Shown in pieces: positions 1 to 10,738 of a DNA stretch of 64,000 nt (position 1 is the stretch's first letter; every line of letters begins with the position of its first letter). Under the pieces are notes generated by a model. It did no database searches. It worked only from the letters and a program-made list of their open reading frames with translations, and was not told the origin of the DNA. The DNA is from Astropecten irregularis (taxonomy: Eukaryota; Echinodermata; Asteroidea; Paxillosida; Astropectinidae): assembly GCA_963971285.1 (NCBI GenBank), contig OZ020261.1, positions 5,893,983-5,957,982 on the forward strand, written 5' to 3'. The translations under genes and the position numbers were made by a program.

Positions 1-45
1 TACAATATTTAAAAGTTTAAGGCGCTCTATAAAAAATCATGTATT
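1..45 (+). repeat. Possible 3' tail of tRNA-derived SINE (type V)
   Basis: The words gcgctctataaaaa near the window edge match the tail of the full SINE copy that ends near 54080. Only the tail is in the window, so this rests on about 16 matching bases. The next recognisable element in both places is family P, which supports the match. Confidence 0.35.
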
Positions 46-170
46 CTGAAATTGAACTTCGGTATGTTGTGGTAATTTTGACTTATGACTTACTTTTTTT
101 AAATCTTTATGTTCGTAATTCTCTATTCCTGCATTCTCAATAGAGCACAGAAACTTTGAAAGCTACGTTT

Positions 171-590
171 TAAAGAGACATTTTCTGTCCATATTTTAAT
201 ACAAGACAGAGACGGCCCTCAATGTGAACATAAATGTCAATTTCAAGTTCATTGGTTTGGAAGATGTTTATAAAAAGGCGAGTTTAGTGCACGACCATAT
301 GGGTATATTATTATAACCGAGGATGGGACCTTAGGGAGACTTTCCCATAGGGTTGTGCACAAACTTCACTTATTGTTTATAAACATCATCCAAACCAATG
401 GACGTGAAATTGACGTATGTTCATATTAAGAGCATTCTCTGTCTTCTATTAAGATAGGGATATCAAAAATATGTCTTTAAAAGGTAGCTGATAGTCCTTA
501 GGGAGACATCGAAAAGACTCCCTAAGTCCCGATGTCTCCCTAATGTCCGTTTTTAGAACGTGTCTCCCTAATACCCTATTTGTAATTATC
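171..590. repeat. Family P foldback element
   Basis: A long imperfect inverted repeat. The left arm (about 171-320) reads through a gacagaga segment, a 'caagttcattggtttgg' segment and a 'gtgcacgaccatatggg' segment. The right arm (about 340-482) carries their reverse complements in reverse order. The 3' margin (498-585) has several ttagggagac/gtctccctaa words in both orientations. One arm with the same order recurs at 54160-54350. No protein is encoded. The small ORF at 543-740 overlaps the margin and looks accidental. Confidence 0.7.
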
Positions 591-1189
591 ACCCTAAGTA
601 CACATCCCACGGTGATTAATATATTGTATTATTATCGATTTAAAACAAAACTCTCAGAGAAGGCTTTACACCAAACTGTGCACCCAACAAGAGGTCTTTC
701 AGAGATAACAGAACAAAGGCATACAAACTCCCAACCCTGACAGTTAAATACAGAAATGATTGATGAGATATGAAACTCAATTGTTATACCTCCACGCTCA
801 AGTTACAATCACCAGCCAAGGAGAAAAGAATTACTTGGTCAAGTTACAAACGGTTGGAGAAATTACGTAGTTTCTTAGACCCTGCGTAAATGTCGTTCCC
901 CACTGCGCGCTGCGAGAGTGGACTCATGGTCTGACCAAATCGAATTAATGCATCCACGACAAATACCAACGCAGAATGCCAAGCAGAAAAAAAGACAGTG
1001 TCTGTTTTCAGAGCACATGGGAGAGGCTGGGGAAGAAAGAACTTGGCGATGTCTTGGGAGGAGAAAAAAATATTCGAAGAAGAAAAATAGTCAGGATGGG
1101 AGGGCATCGAACGGTATCCAAGTGAATTGGAAACTTGTACAAGTCGCTCTGGCGTTTGAGTGAGTTTCCACACGTTTTGTTTTTCTTTG
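591..1189. other. No gene recognised
   Basis: Opposed ORFs of 81-109 codons overlap around 844-1173, but none has a recognisable domain or a clear coding bias over its antisense. I see no RNA gene and no repeat shared with the rest of the window. Confidence 0.5.
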
Positions 1190-1554
1190 TTAAAGGTAGT
1201 ATCATACTTTGGTAAGAAAACAAAACAGAAATGTTCACAGATTTAAGTTTAACTTACAAGGTATGAAGATGATGGTGGTAGAAACATACAGTTAAAATCT
1301 TTCCACCTGAAATGGTGTATTTATCCAGAAATTAGTAAAACAACGACCGAAAATCTGTTTGATCTTTTAAAAGATCAACAATAAAAGAGAAAAGACTTAA
1401 GAAATACTGTGGCTGTTTTTCACTGTTTTCTCAAAAAGTGGGCACCGTATGGGACTGACATTTTCACAGATGACTGTTACTGTATCTTCCTTATTTTTTT
1501 TGCCCATGTATCTATATTTCTTTGACAAAAACCAAAGTATGATACTACCTTTAA
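1190..1554 (-). mobile_element. Family A MITE (TTAAAGGTAGTATCAT ends), full copy
   Basis: A non-autonomous DNA transposon of about 365 bp. It starts with TTAAAGGTAGTATCATACTT and ends with the inverted match, with TTAA at both outer edges. The body carries the family marks: a palindromic centre around ttttaaaagatc, a gaagatg/catcttc segment, and cagatgactgttactgtatc. It reads in the minority orientation, shared only with the copy at 11800. The ORF at 1449-1658 runs through it and matches ORFs in other copies, so it is a transposon shadow. The TTAA target and TTAAAGG terminus suggest a Kolobok/T2-like group, which is inference. Confidence 0.9.
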
Positions 1555-2367
1555 CGGATGAACTTGTGACTTGGCACTGGGATTTGAGTGGTGAAAAGTC
1601 GCCAGGTGTTGTTGGCGAGGGCTGCTATACGAAACCATGCTCCCTTTATTATCTGTAGAACACTCTCAGCTTTCAACAGATTAAGAAAGAGGATACACCC
1701 ATGTGTCGTACGTCGATAGGAAACTCCTTTCCAGCCCCATCCCAGCGGTGCGAAATGTATCAATTTTGAGATTTTGTGGTCTATGGCCACCATTCATCTA
1801 CATGGTGCCAAGTTACTAATGGTATTCGTGCAAGCTAGTAGCACGCGCACCTGATTCAACTTGTATTTAAAGACAACTTTGACACAGCCTCTGAAAAAAA
1901 GCTCAACACTGAGATCTACACAACATAAACTCCCTAAATTCCCTTTTTCGTAAAGGTCACATTTCGTAGATTTTAAATGAGCTGTCACCTTTTATGCTGA
2001 AAAGTAGCCGGACTTTCCACGGTGATATTAATATTCAATTAAGGGTTAGAGCAATGTCCAAACTGAACGCGTTCAAAATTATTATGTGAACAAAATTGAG
2101 CAAGCTTGGGCAAAGAAGTCACAAACAGACCTTTTCAGGTCTTATCATGGGGCGCTCTTTACAACGGCATCTTTGAATATAACTTGCAAGACAGAAAAAA
2201 AGAAATCCCACTCGTGTACTTGATATACCGTTAATTATAAGTTAACTCAATCAAAATCGTCAGAGTTTAAACGCCCATATTTGGACATCTTCGGCACAAC
2301 TGGATAATTATTAGGCGAACCCGGAAGAGTGAGCCCTCAATAGTTTAAAAATATACAGGTTTCTCAT
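1555..2367. other. No gene recognised
   Basis: A+T-rich intergenic or intronic sequence. Short ORFs on the minus strand (1551-1793, 1794-1988) show no recognisable domain. No tRNA or shared repeat was seen. Confidence 0.5.
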
Positions 2368-2714
2368 TATAGACCTTTCTTTTGTTTACAAACACTGACA
2401 TGCTGGTTGGCATTACTTGGCATGGGCGGCCAAATGTTACAAATCATTTCATTTTCTTGACAGACGGAGTGACCGAATTCAACGTTTTTACAAACTTTCC
2501 GTAGCATATAAAATACATACAACATCATTGCTTGTACTGTTTCCATAACATTCAGCAATATATTTCAATGTTTATGAAAAGTTGTGTGTTAATTGTGGTA
2601 TTTTATTATGCCCGGCTTTGATGGCTCTCCATAGTTTATTTAATGGCTCTCCATAGTTTTCGCCATGTTGGTTGGGATAAACTTAGGCTGTGACGTTGCA
2701 AAAGAAAGGTCTAT
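2368..2714 (+). mobile_element. Family L MITE (ATAGACCTTTCTTTTG ends)
   Basis: About 347 bp, bounded by tatagacctttcttttg on the left and aaaagaaaggtctatt on the right. Internal marks are a catgggcggccaaatg segment, a cccggctttgatgg segment and a gccatgttggttgg segment. The same blocks occur in this order at 38704-38998, and in reverse order in the interrupted copy at 18462-19016. No transposase is present. The superfamily cannot be assigned from the termini. The outermost TA could be the target duplication. Confidence 0.8.
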
Positions 2715-3619
2715 TGGGTTTACCAAATCATATATGCCCAACTAATATTTAGTGCAGAAAGTTCTGAATGTTCTTATTACAACCTCTTCTCACACAATTC
2801 GGCGAAACTTCACCTGACTAACAACGCCAGACAAATATATTAAAGGATAACAACCTAAGCTTATAGACTGATCGTATCACCGAAATTTCACAATATATCT
2901 AACACTTCACGCCGATCAAAATTGCCAAAATTTCAATAATCTTGTCATAACGGGAGCCAAGCGAACGTACGGACTGCATAGAGCGAGTCTAACAAAAATA
3001 ACAAAAATGACAATTTATTTTTTGCAAGCCCTCCAGCCCCAGCTGGTTCTTTTAGCAATTAGGTAAATTGGCACTTGCAGGGGCGAGTAGGCAGAAAATG
3101 GAGAGCGCGGCAGCGCGTGGGAATTATCAACCGTATACCGGGGAAAAGGTCAAATGGACGGCGGGGCCCGGTGTGGCTGCCCGCTGCTGGTATTTTGTCG
3201 TGCTTCCATTTGATACTAATTAATTAATTGCATTTGGACAAATACCTGCACGCTGAAACCGCAGAGAGATGGCCAATATTTCCCCTACCCCCTCTCGTTT
3301 CTCTCTCGCCATCATTCGTCTATTCTGCGAAACGTTTATTGGAATGTTAGTTTGTTTGAATGATTGTTTGCATGTAAGTGTTTTGAGGGTGGCTTTGAGT
3401 GGCGTCGCCTAGACAATGTTTGGGTGCGAACACGTTCATGGCAATTCCCTTTAAAAACAAGAATACACGAATTTAATAGTTCAATGTTTTAATATACGGT
3501 GTATCTTAAACGAAATAGTATACATGTACACGAGAGCTTTGTAGGATCCACGCTGATGTGAGGATGGAAGGAGAACTTGACATGGCTATTTGGATGGGTA
3601 CATTGGTCATTGTTCGGAT
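2715..3619. other. No gene recognised; GC-rich patch at 3090-3200
   Basis: Mostly unique-looking sequence. The stretch at 3090-3200 (gcggcagcgcg, ggcggggcccgg) is clearly more GC-rich than its surroundings and could be a conserved or regulatory patch. It has no ORF or motif that I can name. Confidence 0.4.
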
Positions 3620-4560
3620 ATTGCAGATGTTTTGATGGCTTTTGGCTGCATGGTTGCTTGGATGGCTGCCAAAATGGCTGGTGGAAATTGTTGGTTGTTT
3701 TAAATTAGCTGGATATCTTTATAGCTGCTCATATTGGTTTTTCAGATGGCTGCTAGGATGATCTGCTCGAATTGCACTGTGGCTGATTAATTTGATAGAT
3801 ATAACTGTTTGGCTGACTGGTTGTTTGGCTGGTAGCTTGTCTGATTGTGTGGCTCGTTGTCTGGCTGGTTGTATGACTGGTTACTTGGCTGGTTGTTTGG
3901 TTGATTTTGTGTATGATTGTGTGACTGGTTGTTTGGCTGATTGTGTGGCTGGTTGTTTCGCTGGTAGCTTGTCTGATTGTGTGGCTCGTTGTCTGGCTAG
4001 TTGCATGGCTGGTTGCTTGGCTGGTTTTTTGGCTGATTTTGTGTATGATTGTGTGGCTGGTTGTTTGGCTGATTGTGTGGCTGGTTGTTTGGCTGGTAGC
4101 TTGTCTGATTGTGTGGCTCGTTGTCTGGCTAGTTGCATGGCCGGTTGCTTGGCTGTTTTTTTGGCTAGTTACTTGGCTGGTTGTTTGGCTGATTGTGTGT
4201 ATGATTGTGTGGCTGGTTGTTTGGCTGATTGTGTGGCTGGTTGTTTGGCTGATTGTGTGGCTGGTTGTGTGGCTGGTTATTTGGCTGGTTGTGTGACTGA
4301 TTGTGTGGCCGATTGTTTGGCTGATTGCTTATATGGTTGCTTGGCTGGTTGTGTGGCTGGTTGCTTGGCTGGTTATTTGGCTGATTGTGTGGCTGATTGT
4401 GTGGCTGGTTGTTTGAATAGATATGCCTGTTTAGCTGGTTGTATGACCAACTATTTACCTGGCTGTTTGGCTAGTTGATTGGCCAGCAATTTGGCTGACT
4501 GTTTGGCTGGTCATGTGGCTAGCTGTTTGACCGGTTGTGACAATGGCCCTTTAGATAGCC
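3620..4560. repeat. GGCTG-rich minisatellite with 132-bp higher-order unit
   Basis: About 0.9 kb built from degenerate 12-bp steps such as ttggctggttgt. The phrase ggtagcttgtctgatt recurs at 3831, 3963 and 4095, exactly 132 bp apart, so a higher-order unit was amplified in three copies. Because 12 and 132 are multiples of three, ORFs stay open in several frames at once (3792-4478, 3943-4296 and minus 3881-4138). They give CLAG/CLAD-, WLV- and KQPA-type low-complexity peptides. That pattern is expected of the repeat and does not indicate a gene. Confidence 0.9.
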
Positions 4561-5472
4561 GTTAGCTGGCAATTTAATAATTGACTGTTTAGGTGTTTAG
4601 CTAATTGGTTAGCTTTTAGACTGGTTGACAGCTAGATATTAAACTATAAATGCTCATAAAATACAGGGAACCAGAAATTTACATACAAACACCAGAACAT
4701 CTTCGAGGGAGATGCATCGCCCAACGAGAATCTCTCCCTCTCGAAGCTTAGAGAAAAGAAATAATACGTTAGTTAATTCCCAAAGCCCAATAAGAAATTG
4801 AAAATGCAAGTCTCCGAATATGTATGCAGGGGCTAAACTGCACCGGCTATTTTTGTATCTCTAGCAAGTACTCCGAAGTAATTGCACTTAGAAAAGAAGT
4901 CACTTCTGCTCTGATTGGAACCAGAATATATGCAGGGCTGGTCTTATTCCCGACCCAGTTCCCACATTCCCCAACCAGACCAACTCAATTACAGGTATTT
5001 GATTATAACTAGGTTGATCTAGCCTAGCGAACACACAGTGGTAGGCCCTAGGGAATCCTGAGTAAAAAAGTATTTGATATTTTGTGGCAGATAGATAAGA
5101 AGGGGACATGCAATCGCGGCTGGGTGTTACATGGAATTCAGGGATGTTTTCGGATGGAAATTCTGGGGAGGAAGTGTGGGCGGTTCTGAGAGGGTATTAA
5201 AGTGGAATTGTGGTCCCTCTTGGCAATTTAGACTTGAAGAAATTAGGAAAAGGAAGGAAGAGATGCAAACAGAGATCGGGGCTGAGAATTAGACAGTCAC
5301 TAAATTCCATAACAGTAATGTGTAGAAATTATTAGCCGTAATGAAATACTTATTTTGAAGCTGAAGATATTCCCTATTTGATGTGATATTAAATGGGCAT
5401 AGACGCTTTATTAGGGTTGGAGTGGAAGCATGACTTGGGGTCGAGGTTAAATGTGTTATTAGGGGGCTGTAG
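4561..5472. other. No gene recognised
   Basis: Unique-looking sequence with a weak inverted pair of cgagggagatg/ctctccctctcga words at about 4702-4745. The ORFs at 4824-5012 (+) and 4900-5109 (-) overlap and have no recognisable content. Confidence 0.4.
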
Positions 5473-5504
5473 TTGGGTTGGGTTGGGTTGGGTTGGGTTG
5501 GGTT
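5473..5504. repeat. (TTGGG)n microsatellite
   Basis: Six tandem TTGGG units followed by TT. The G-rich strand could fold as a quadruplex. This is a pentamer rather than the TTAGGG telomere repeat, so it does not mark a chromosome end. Confidence 0.95.
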
Positions 5505-5607
5505 AAGTAGAGTTCAGGTTTGGTAAAAAGCTAGGCAACGGCCATTATTGTGGTTGTGGTTGAAGTTGGTATTTGGGCTTTAATTTGGGGCTAGAGTTGG
5601 TACACAA

Positions 5608-5797
5608 TTAACCCTAACCCTCCTGCATACCACAATTAACCATACATTGTTTTTCCTGTGGTAAGTGCACAATACACCACAGTGTTGTTTGTATGGCAAT
5701 GCATGGTTTATGATCCAGCCCATCCCCACCGATGAAGACTTTGGTTATGTGTGGTAAACAGCTTGTTTGTGTGGTAGGTGCAGAGGGTTAGGGTTAA
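5608..5797. mobile_element. Family O short inverted-repeat element with telomere-like ends
   Basis: A 190-bp element with perfect 15-bp inverted ends, TTAACCCTAACCCTC on the left and GAGGGTTAGGGTTAA on the right. The interior holds repeated ccacaa/gtggta words, a cctgtggtaagtgc segment and a catggtttatgatccag segment. The interior segments recur in two adjacent copies at 40313-40655. No coding capacity. The ends resemble telomeric TTAGGG repeats, but I see no longer telomeric array. Confidence 0.75.
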
Positions 5798-6536
5798 GAA
5801 TGAGATTTAGGTTAAGTGTGCATAGGATTGGGGTGCGTTTGGGACTTTGATAGGCGTGATCAAGGTTTGTAAGCAAGATCCAGTGGTGGAAAAACATTCA
5901 CAATATAGACATCAACTGCATAATTGGCGATTAGTGATTACTTATTGAATTACAAGTTTTAAACTCCATTGCGTGATCTTTCGAACCACTTCTTTTTGAT
6001 CAGTACTTTGTCACAATTTCTCGTTCAATGAAATGGACACAAATCTTCAATTTCATAAAAGCCCACACGGCTTTCAATTCATGGAAGATTCACGTCCTTG
6101 TATAAAGCCAACTCCGAATTCCCAAGTAGGCCCTACAATTAGTGGTAGACATTTCAACGGTGTATTCCTTGGACTCGTGTGAGTGTGTCAATCACGCTGC
6201 TGGTTTGCACAGCGTGATATGCGGACTCACACCTTGTGCTAAATGAACGCTGGGGAACGAGGCTAACCTTCCTAGACGTATCCACTCACCGCTGCAACTG
6301 TCAATTATCAAATTAAAGGTAGCCTCTCATCCAGCTCCCACGAGGAAGGGAGGGAGATAAAAAGCAAATGTACTTGGTCAATTTGCTGCCAGTCAACACC
6401 TCGACCATATCTGCGTCGTACACCTCACAGGTGTCGTAAATCACTGGTCAAGATGTATTTTTTTAAGAGAGGATTTATTTTCATCATCTCGTTTCTAAAT
6501 TGCACCTCATAAGATTGACCAGTGATACATTTCATC
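5798..6536. other. No gene recognised
   Basis: A+T-rich sequence with no long ORF, shared repeat or RNA gene that I can identify. Confidence 0.45.
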
Positions 6537-6692
6537 TTAAAGGTAGTATCATACTTTAATGGGTTTTTTTTCAAAGAAATACAGATTCATGGGCAGAAAT
6601 ATCGAGACTCATATAGTAACAGTCATCTGTGAAAATTTCAGTCCCATAAGTGGGCCACGTTTTGAAAAAACAGTGAAAAACAGCCACAGGTT
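6537..6692 (+). mobile_element. Family A MITE, 3'-truncated copy
   Basis: Starts with ttaaaggtagtatcatactt, then follows the family through acagattcatgggc, cagtcatctgtgaaaatttcagtccc and the gaaaaacagtgaaaaacagccaca segment. It then stops matching abruptly. The right half and right terminal repeat are missing, so this copy is immobile. Confidence 0.85.
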
Positions 6693-7846
6693 TTGTTGGT
6701 TTGTATACTAATTAGAGTTTCCATATTCATGAGCAAAACTGTGATGTCATCTGGGTAACTGAGAGCATTATAACCATGATTTGTGCACAATATGTTGGGA
6801 CTGTTTGATAGGTTTTTCGGACAGACCCTTTCCTCCTCAATAGGTTTTGTGTACCGAATTATGTTCATTTCACTAAACTAAGGTTGTAAATTGTTTGGCA
6901 AACCATTTCTGTGGGGATTTTTATCTTTTCTCATTATATTTTTGCTGTTGGTTCCCCACATTAGCATGTATGAAAAACTCCCGTTTTGCAAAGCCATTAA
7001 AAAGAAAACCAAAATGCTAGTTTGAAACCAAAATAAGACTTGCCATTCATTATTTGTCAGTATATTCTCTGTATGAAGGCAATAAAACAACCTGACTGAA
7101 AAAAGCACTGTATGAACCCTTTAACCATGACAACGGGCAATAGAGACCAGCAAAATGAGCAATGGGTTTAGCAACAATATTTGACACGCTTGGTCTGCAA
7201 ACGAAACATGATCCTGCACATTGACTTCATCATTTCCATCCTATTGTATTCCTGATGATTAAAAGAGTGACAACACTCAATCGCCTCTTTAAAATCTCCT
7301 CCATACTATCCGACAACATCCACACGTCTTAATGAATAAGATATAATGACAAAACAAAGAATACATAGAAAGTTGAAGTTGAGAGAATATACAGCGAAGA
7401 CTTTCATCGATTGGACTAGCCCACGTGACCGAAGCATTAGATGGCAATACGGAAAGCTAATAATGAAAATAGAGTAGTCAAGGTGTATAAACAGTGGGAG
7501 AGATCCAAAGCGATCGATGAAATACAATCATACAGATATATCTCCAGACTATACCAAGGGGTTTACTTTAGCCGGTGTTTGTTTAACGTATACCCTCAGA
7601 CGTGGACGGCTGATATGATTGTCTTGGTGGGCTTGGAGAGAGTTGAATAGTGTTAGGGCTTGAGACAATAAGATTCGGTGTCTTGAGTTGGTGCGGCTTT
7701 TTGTTGGGTAACAGCGTGCATGCTTGCATATGGTTTCAGCTCTGTTACTTCGCCAGCAAACACACAGGGTGTACATTGCAGGCCAATTTGGCTTGCTGCA
7801 AACGAAAGTGACCCTATACGAAATGAATGTTAAAGGTACAGAGACC
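6693..7846. other. No gene recognised
   Basis: Several 60-76 codon ORFs lie on both strands (6878-7108 minus, 7306-7527 minus, 7441-7650 plus, 7549-7776 minus). They overlap one another without any recognisable domain, so I do not call them genes. Confidence 0.4.
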
Positions 7847-7937
7847 GAATTTGGAATATTGATACCGGTGAAAAGAACTAGATTATTAAATCACTGTTAA
7901 TATTGGCTTTTGATACTTGCACGATCTAGACGGCAAC
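7847..7937 (+). repeat. Left copy of a direct repeat flanking element K
   Basis: Contains the run gaccgaatttgga, then ggtgaaaagaacta, gatacttgcacgat and ggcaact. The same ordered words occur about 445 bp downstream at 8291-8391, on the other side of the K element. The copies are clearly diverged, so the duplication is old. Confidence 0.7.
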
Positions 7938-8018
7938 TTATCCTATAACCACGCCTACTTGCTGCAAACGAATGTGAATCCAACAAAATAAATGCAACAG
8001 AGAACATATACATTTCTT

Positions 8019-8219
8019 GTTTACGGAGGCTCGGGCTCTATCTCAGGCTCCGGCTCCGGCTCCATTTTATGAATCCATTCTGAAATAACTGGTATCAAAA
8101 TAGATCAAGGCTTTTGGCTGGGGTTCTGAAGTAGATTCTCTGGTTTGAAAAAGAAAACAGAGTTTCAGCTTCAGTCAAAAACCACAACCTATATTTTCAG
8201 CATATGGATGTCAGAGCTG

Positions 8220-8261
<42 letters not shown>

Positions 8262-8290
8262 AAGCCTAAGACTCCATTTCATAAACGCCC
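8019..8290 (+). mobile_element. Family K element with inverted GGCTCM hexamer ends
   Basis: Left end gtttacggaggctcgg with a short GGCTCC/GGCTCA array, a core of about 160 bp (gaatccattctgaaataactgg ... ttcagcatatggatgtcag), then a right-hand array of CCTGAG/CCTAAG hexamers ending tccatttcataaacgccc. The outer edges and the arrays are inverted relative to each other, as in a terminal-inverted-repeat element. Other copies lie at 19783-20199 and 49154-49386. No ORF. Array length differs greatly between copies, so the ends behave as microsatellites. Confidence 0.8.
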
Positions 8291-8391
8291 ATAGACCGAA
8301 ATTGGATAATATTAGTACAGGTGAAAAGAACTAAATTATTTTTGCATTTTTGTTAAGCCTTTCGATACTTGCACGATTTAATTGGCAACTA
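8291..8391 (+). repeat. Right copy of a direct repeat flanking element K
   Basis: Partner of 7847-7937, sharing tagaccgaaattggat, aggtgaaaagaactaaattatt, cgatacttgcacgat and ggcaact. It begins almost exactly where the K element ends. Confidence 0.7.
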
Positions 8392-9179
8392 GGACCATGA
8401 CTACGCATCTTTCAAGGCTAAAGTGAATTACAGTCAACTGTGAAATATTCCCTTATTGATGGATACCTGTCACCATTAAATAAACCTCAAAAGAGTACTA
8501 ATCATACCTATTTGCACAATAATAATATTGCCACAACGACAATCAATAAACGCAAGGTCAAAAGAATGGGACCCTGAAGTTAAGTGTAATACATGAAGGG
8601 AAAAACTCGACTCCTTCTAAACAGCTGCCGTACTCAGAACGTCAAAATATCGCCACAAACTACTCCAAACAACCTCTTCAGTATTTCTTTGGTAACTCGC
8701 CTCACAATTGTAGAAATGTCATTTGAGGGTAAAAACTATTCTTGAGATTGTAAAAATGGCATAAAAAATACTGATGTAATCGACAGCTGCTTGGTTCAAG
8801 TTGGGAACGAGGCGGTCAAGTCGATGATATAATTTTACGCGTCGATTGTTCAGCCATTCTGAGAATGAGGCGGTTTTCTCATAGTCTCTGCACATTGTCT
8901 CTTTGGGGATTTTGGCGCCAAGTGGCAATTAAACGCGTGTCTCTTTCTACACATTTCACAACTGCAAATACACAATGATAATGAACGAACTGTTTTGAGA
9001 CGTTCAGTGAACTCATAGACATATTCAAGATGTAAGCTGGGAAGGAAAAATTACAGGTTTCTCACAAATGAGAAATATCAATGTTCACTTCATCGGTCAT
9101 ATCCGTCATTGGATGCTATTTAACTCTTATTTGGTAGTGATTTCAACATGAACGACTCGTAATAAAAACGGCATTGGTT
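8392..9179. other. No gene recognised
   Basis: Unique-looking A+T-rich sequence. The 69-codon minus-strand ORF at 8719-8928 has no recognisable motif. Confidence 0.4.
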
Positions 9180-9570
9180 TTAAAGGGAGCATAGTAGGAT
9201 TTGCAAATATGTGCTTTTTGGCTGAATTTGGTACTTAAACAGAAATGAAGATCTTAAACTTCCTTACAGACGTTGTTTCATGTACCTTTTTACGCTTTGT
9301 TCCTATGGATAGCAGAAATAAGGCCGAAATAATCCTGCCCCCTCCGAATCCTTCACGGTTACATCACGCTTTCGAAATGCTACTAAATCGTTCGGACGAA
9401 CGATCTTTTGAAAAGACACCAAATCTTGATTTCCTTGAAAAACACAGCATCTAATGAACCAAGATTTTCCTTGATGACTGTCTGCACTGTTTACGAACTG
9501 TTGAGTCCATTTTCTGTCTCAAACTCAATAACTTTTAGGAGGCCTTGCAAATCATGTATGGTGCCTTTAA
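9180..9570 (+). mobile_element. Family R MITE (TTAAAGGGAGCATA end)
   Basis: A 391-bp element starting TTAAAGGGAGCATAGTAGGA and ending in tatggtgcctttaa, so TTAA lies at both edges. Marks in the right half are an aaccaagattttcc segment, a ttcgtaaacagtgca-type segment and a gtctcaaactcaata segment. A reversed, shortened relative lies at 17090-17295. The two small ORFs at 9245-9454 and 9408-9602 lie within it and are not conserved in the relative. The TTAAAGGRR start is the form described for Xenopus T2 elements, which suggests a Kolobok-type origin. Confidence 0.75.
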
Positions 9571-10206
9571 AAGGTTCAGCTTGTACAATTGCTCATAAAT
9601 GAAGAACTATCCATACATGGTATATACTTAGGCATGGGCGTGTCATTTTGTGTAAACGTTAATCGTTAATGTATTTATTGCATCTTTCAAGACTTAGTGT
9701 TAAATAGTTTCCACAGGGCTGGGTTAGACAATGTTCAAAGATGAAAGATTTCGTGTTGTATGAGATTAGTCCCATTATGAGATGTAAGCAAAATATTCCG
9801 CCGTTTGAGGGCGCTATCCTTGTAAAGTCTCTTTACATTAGTCTATTCAAATGTATTATACACAAGAATGAACTTGTTTAACAATCCTTAAAACAATTGC
9901 ATACTACAAAAAGCCATTTCTTTACATAATTTGTTTCATAAGATTTCCATGTCCGCCTCCTGAGGGCGCCCCCTTGAATTTTGTGAGCTTCGAATAATCA
10001 GGCCATTTTAGGAAACGCGTTTTTATTTTGATTCGTGCAACAGTTAAATATATTCAAACGTGACATCGCTTAAATTCCTAAGCTGAAACAAGCTGAAATG
10101 CTTACTGAGACTATAATTATCAACCATACTTCAAACAGCTGATAAACATCTCACCAGAAAATGTTGAATCTTTCGGTGCCAGATCTGCAAAGACAAAACT
10201 TAACTG
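9571..10206. other. No gene recognised
   Basis: A+T-rich sequence with two short GC-richer spots (around 9800 and 9950-9975) that contain ctgagggcgc-type words. No ORF or RNA gene supported. Confidence 0.4.
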
Positions 10207-10446
10207 GGGTCGACTTCACGAGGTCATACGATCGAATGCTGGTCAACTTGTACGCCAACCAAGTCGTACGCCAACCAACTCGTACGCCAACCAACTCGTA
10301 CGCCAACCAACTCGTACTTGGTCGGCGTACGAGTTGACCAGCTTTGCATACGATCGATCGTAATTCGAATTACGAAGGATAAACCATCGTATCATACATA
10401 TGACTGCAATACATCACAAGTCCTACGATTGATAGTTAGTTACGAC
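10207..10446 (-). mobile_element. Family E element, 3'-truncated, carrying a foldback insertion
   Basis: Starts CTG|GGGTCGACTTCACGA, then continues after an insertion with catacgatcgatcgta, aattacgaaggataaacc and acgattgatagttagttacga. These match, in reversed order, the E copy at 14706-14851. It ends at about 10446, before the far terminus. The foldback described in the next entry interrupts it between two copies of the word catacgatcg. Confidence 0.65.
10236..10348. repeat. Foldback with 16-bp tandem core, nested in family E
   Basis: Inverted ends gctggtcaacttgtacgcc and ggcgtacgagttgaccagc enclose about four tandem copies of gtacgccaaccaactc (10250-10317). It sits inside a family E copy, so it arrived later. 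No ORF is convincing. Confidence 0.75.
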
Positions 10447-10543
10447 ATGGAGGGAGCCTTCCTCCATGGTTACTATAAGTTTGTTGCCATCGACTCCTGG
10501 TCCCTTTCGTGGCATTTACTAAATGGTTGTGATAATGTACAAT

Positions 10544-10672
10544 GGGTGCACTCGTTTAGCTAACACGGGTCGGCCCTTACTGGGAATGGTCGTGCTATAC
10601 TGCACAAAACAAGCGAGAGAATGGAGACGAGGTTGACTGGTGTCGACCCTGGGGAGCTAAACGAATGCAGCC
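10544..10672 (+). mobile_element. Family H short inverted-repeat element
   Basis: 129 bp with inverted ends: gggtgcactcgtttagct on the left and agctaaacgaatgca on the right. The interior has ggtcggcccttactggga, a gcacaaaacaagcgagag segment and gtcgaccctgggg. It is found reversed at 31287-31416 and as a fragment at 59926-59963. No coding capacity. Confidence 0.8.
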
Positions 10673-10738
10673 AATAGTCATACCGCAGACTTCATTTGAA
10701 TGAGCCATATTTTTCATTTGGTACAACGATGCAAGCCA

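Noticed and set aside
3792-4478. A 228-codon ORF with CLAGCLAD-type repeats
   Set aside because: It is a translation of a 12-bp minisatellite. Other frames and the opposite strand are open in the same way.
5473-5800. A telomere or subtelomere boundary
   Set aside because: The pentamer is TTGGG, and TTAGGG-like words occur only as short element ends. Ordinary interspersed sequence lies on both sides.
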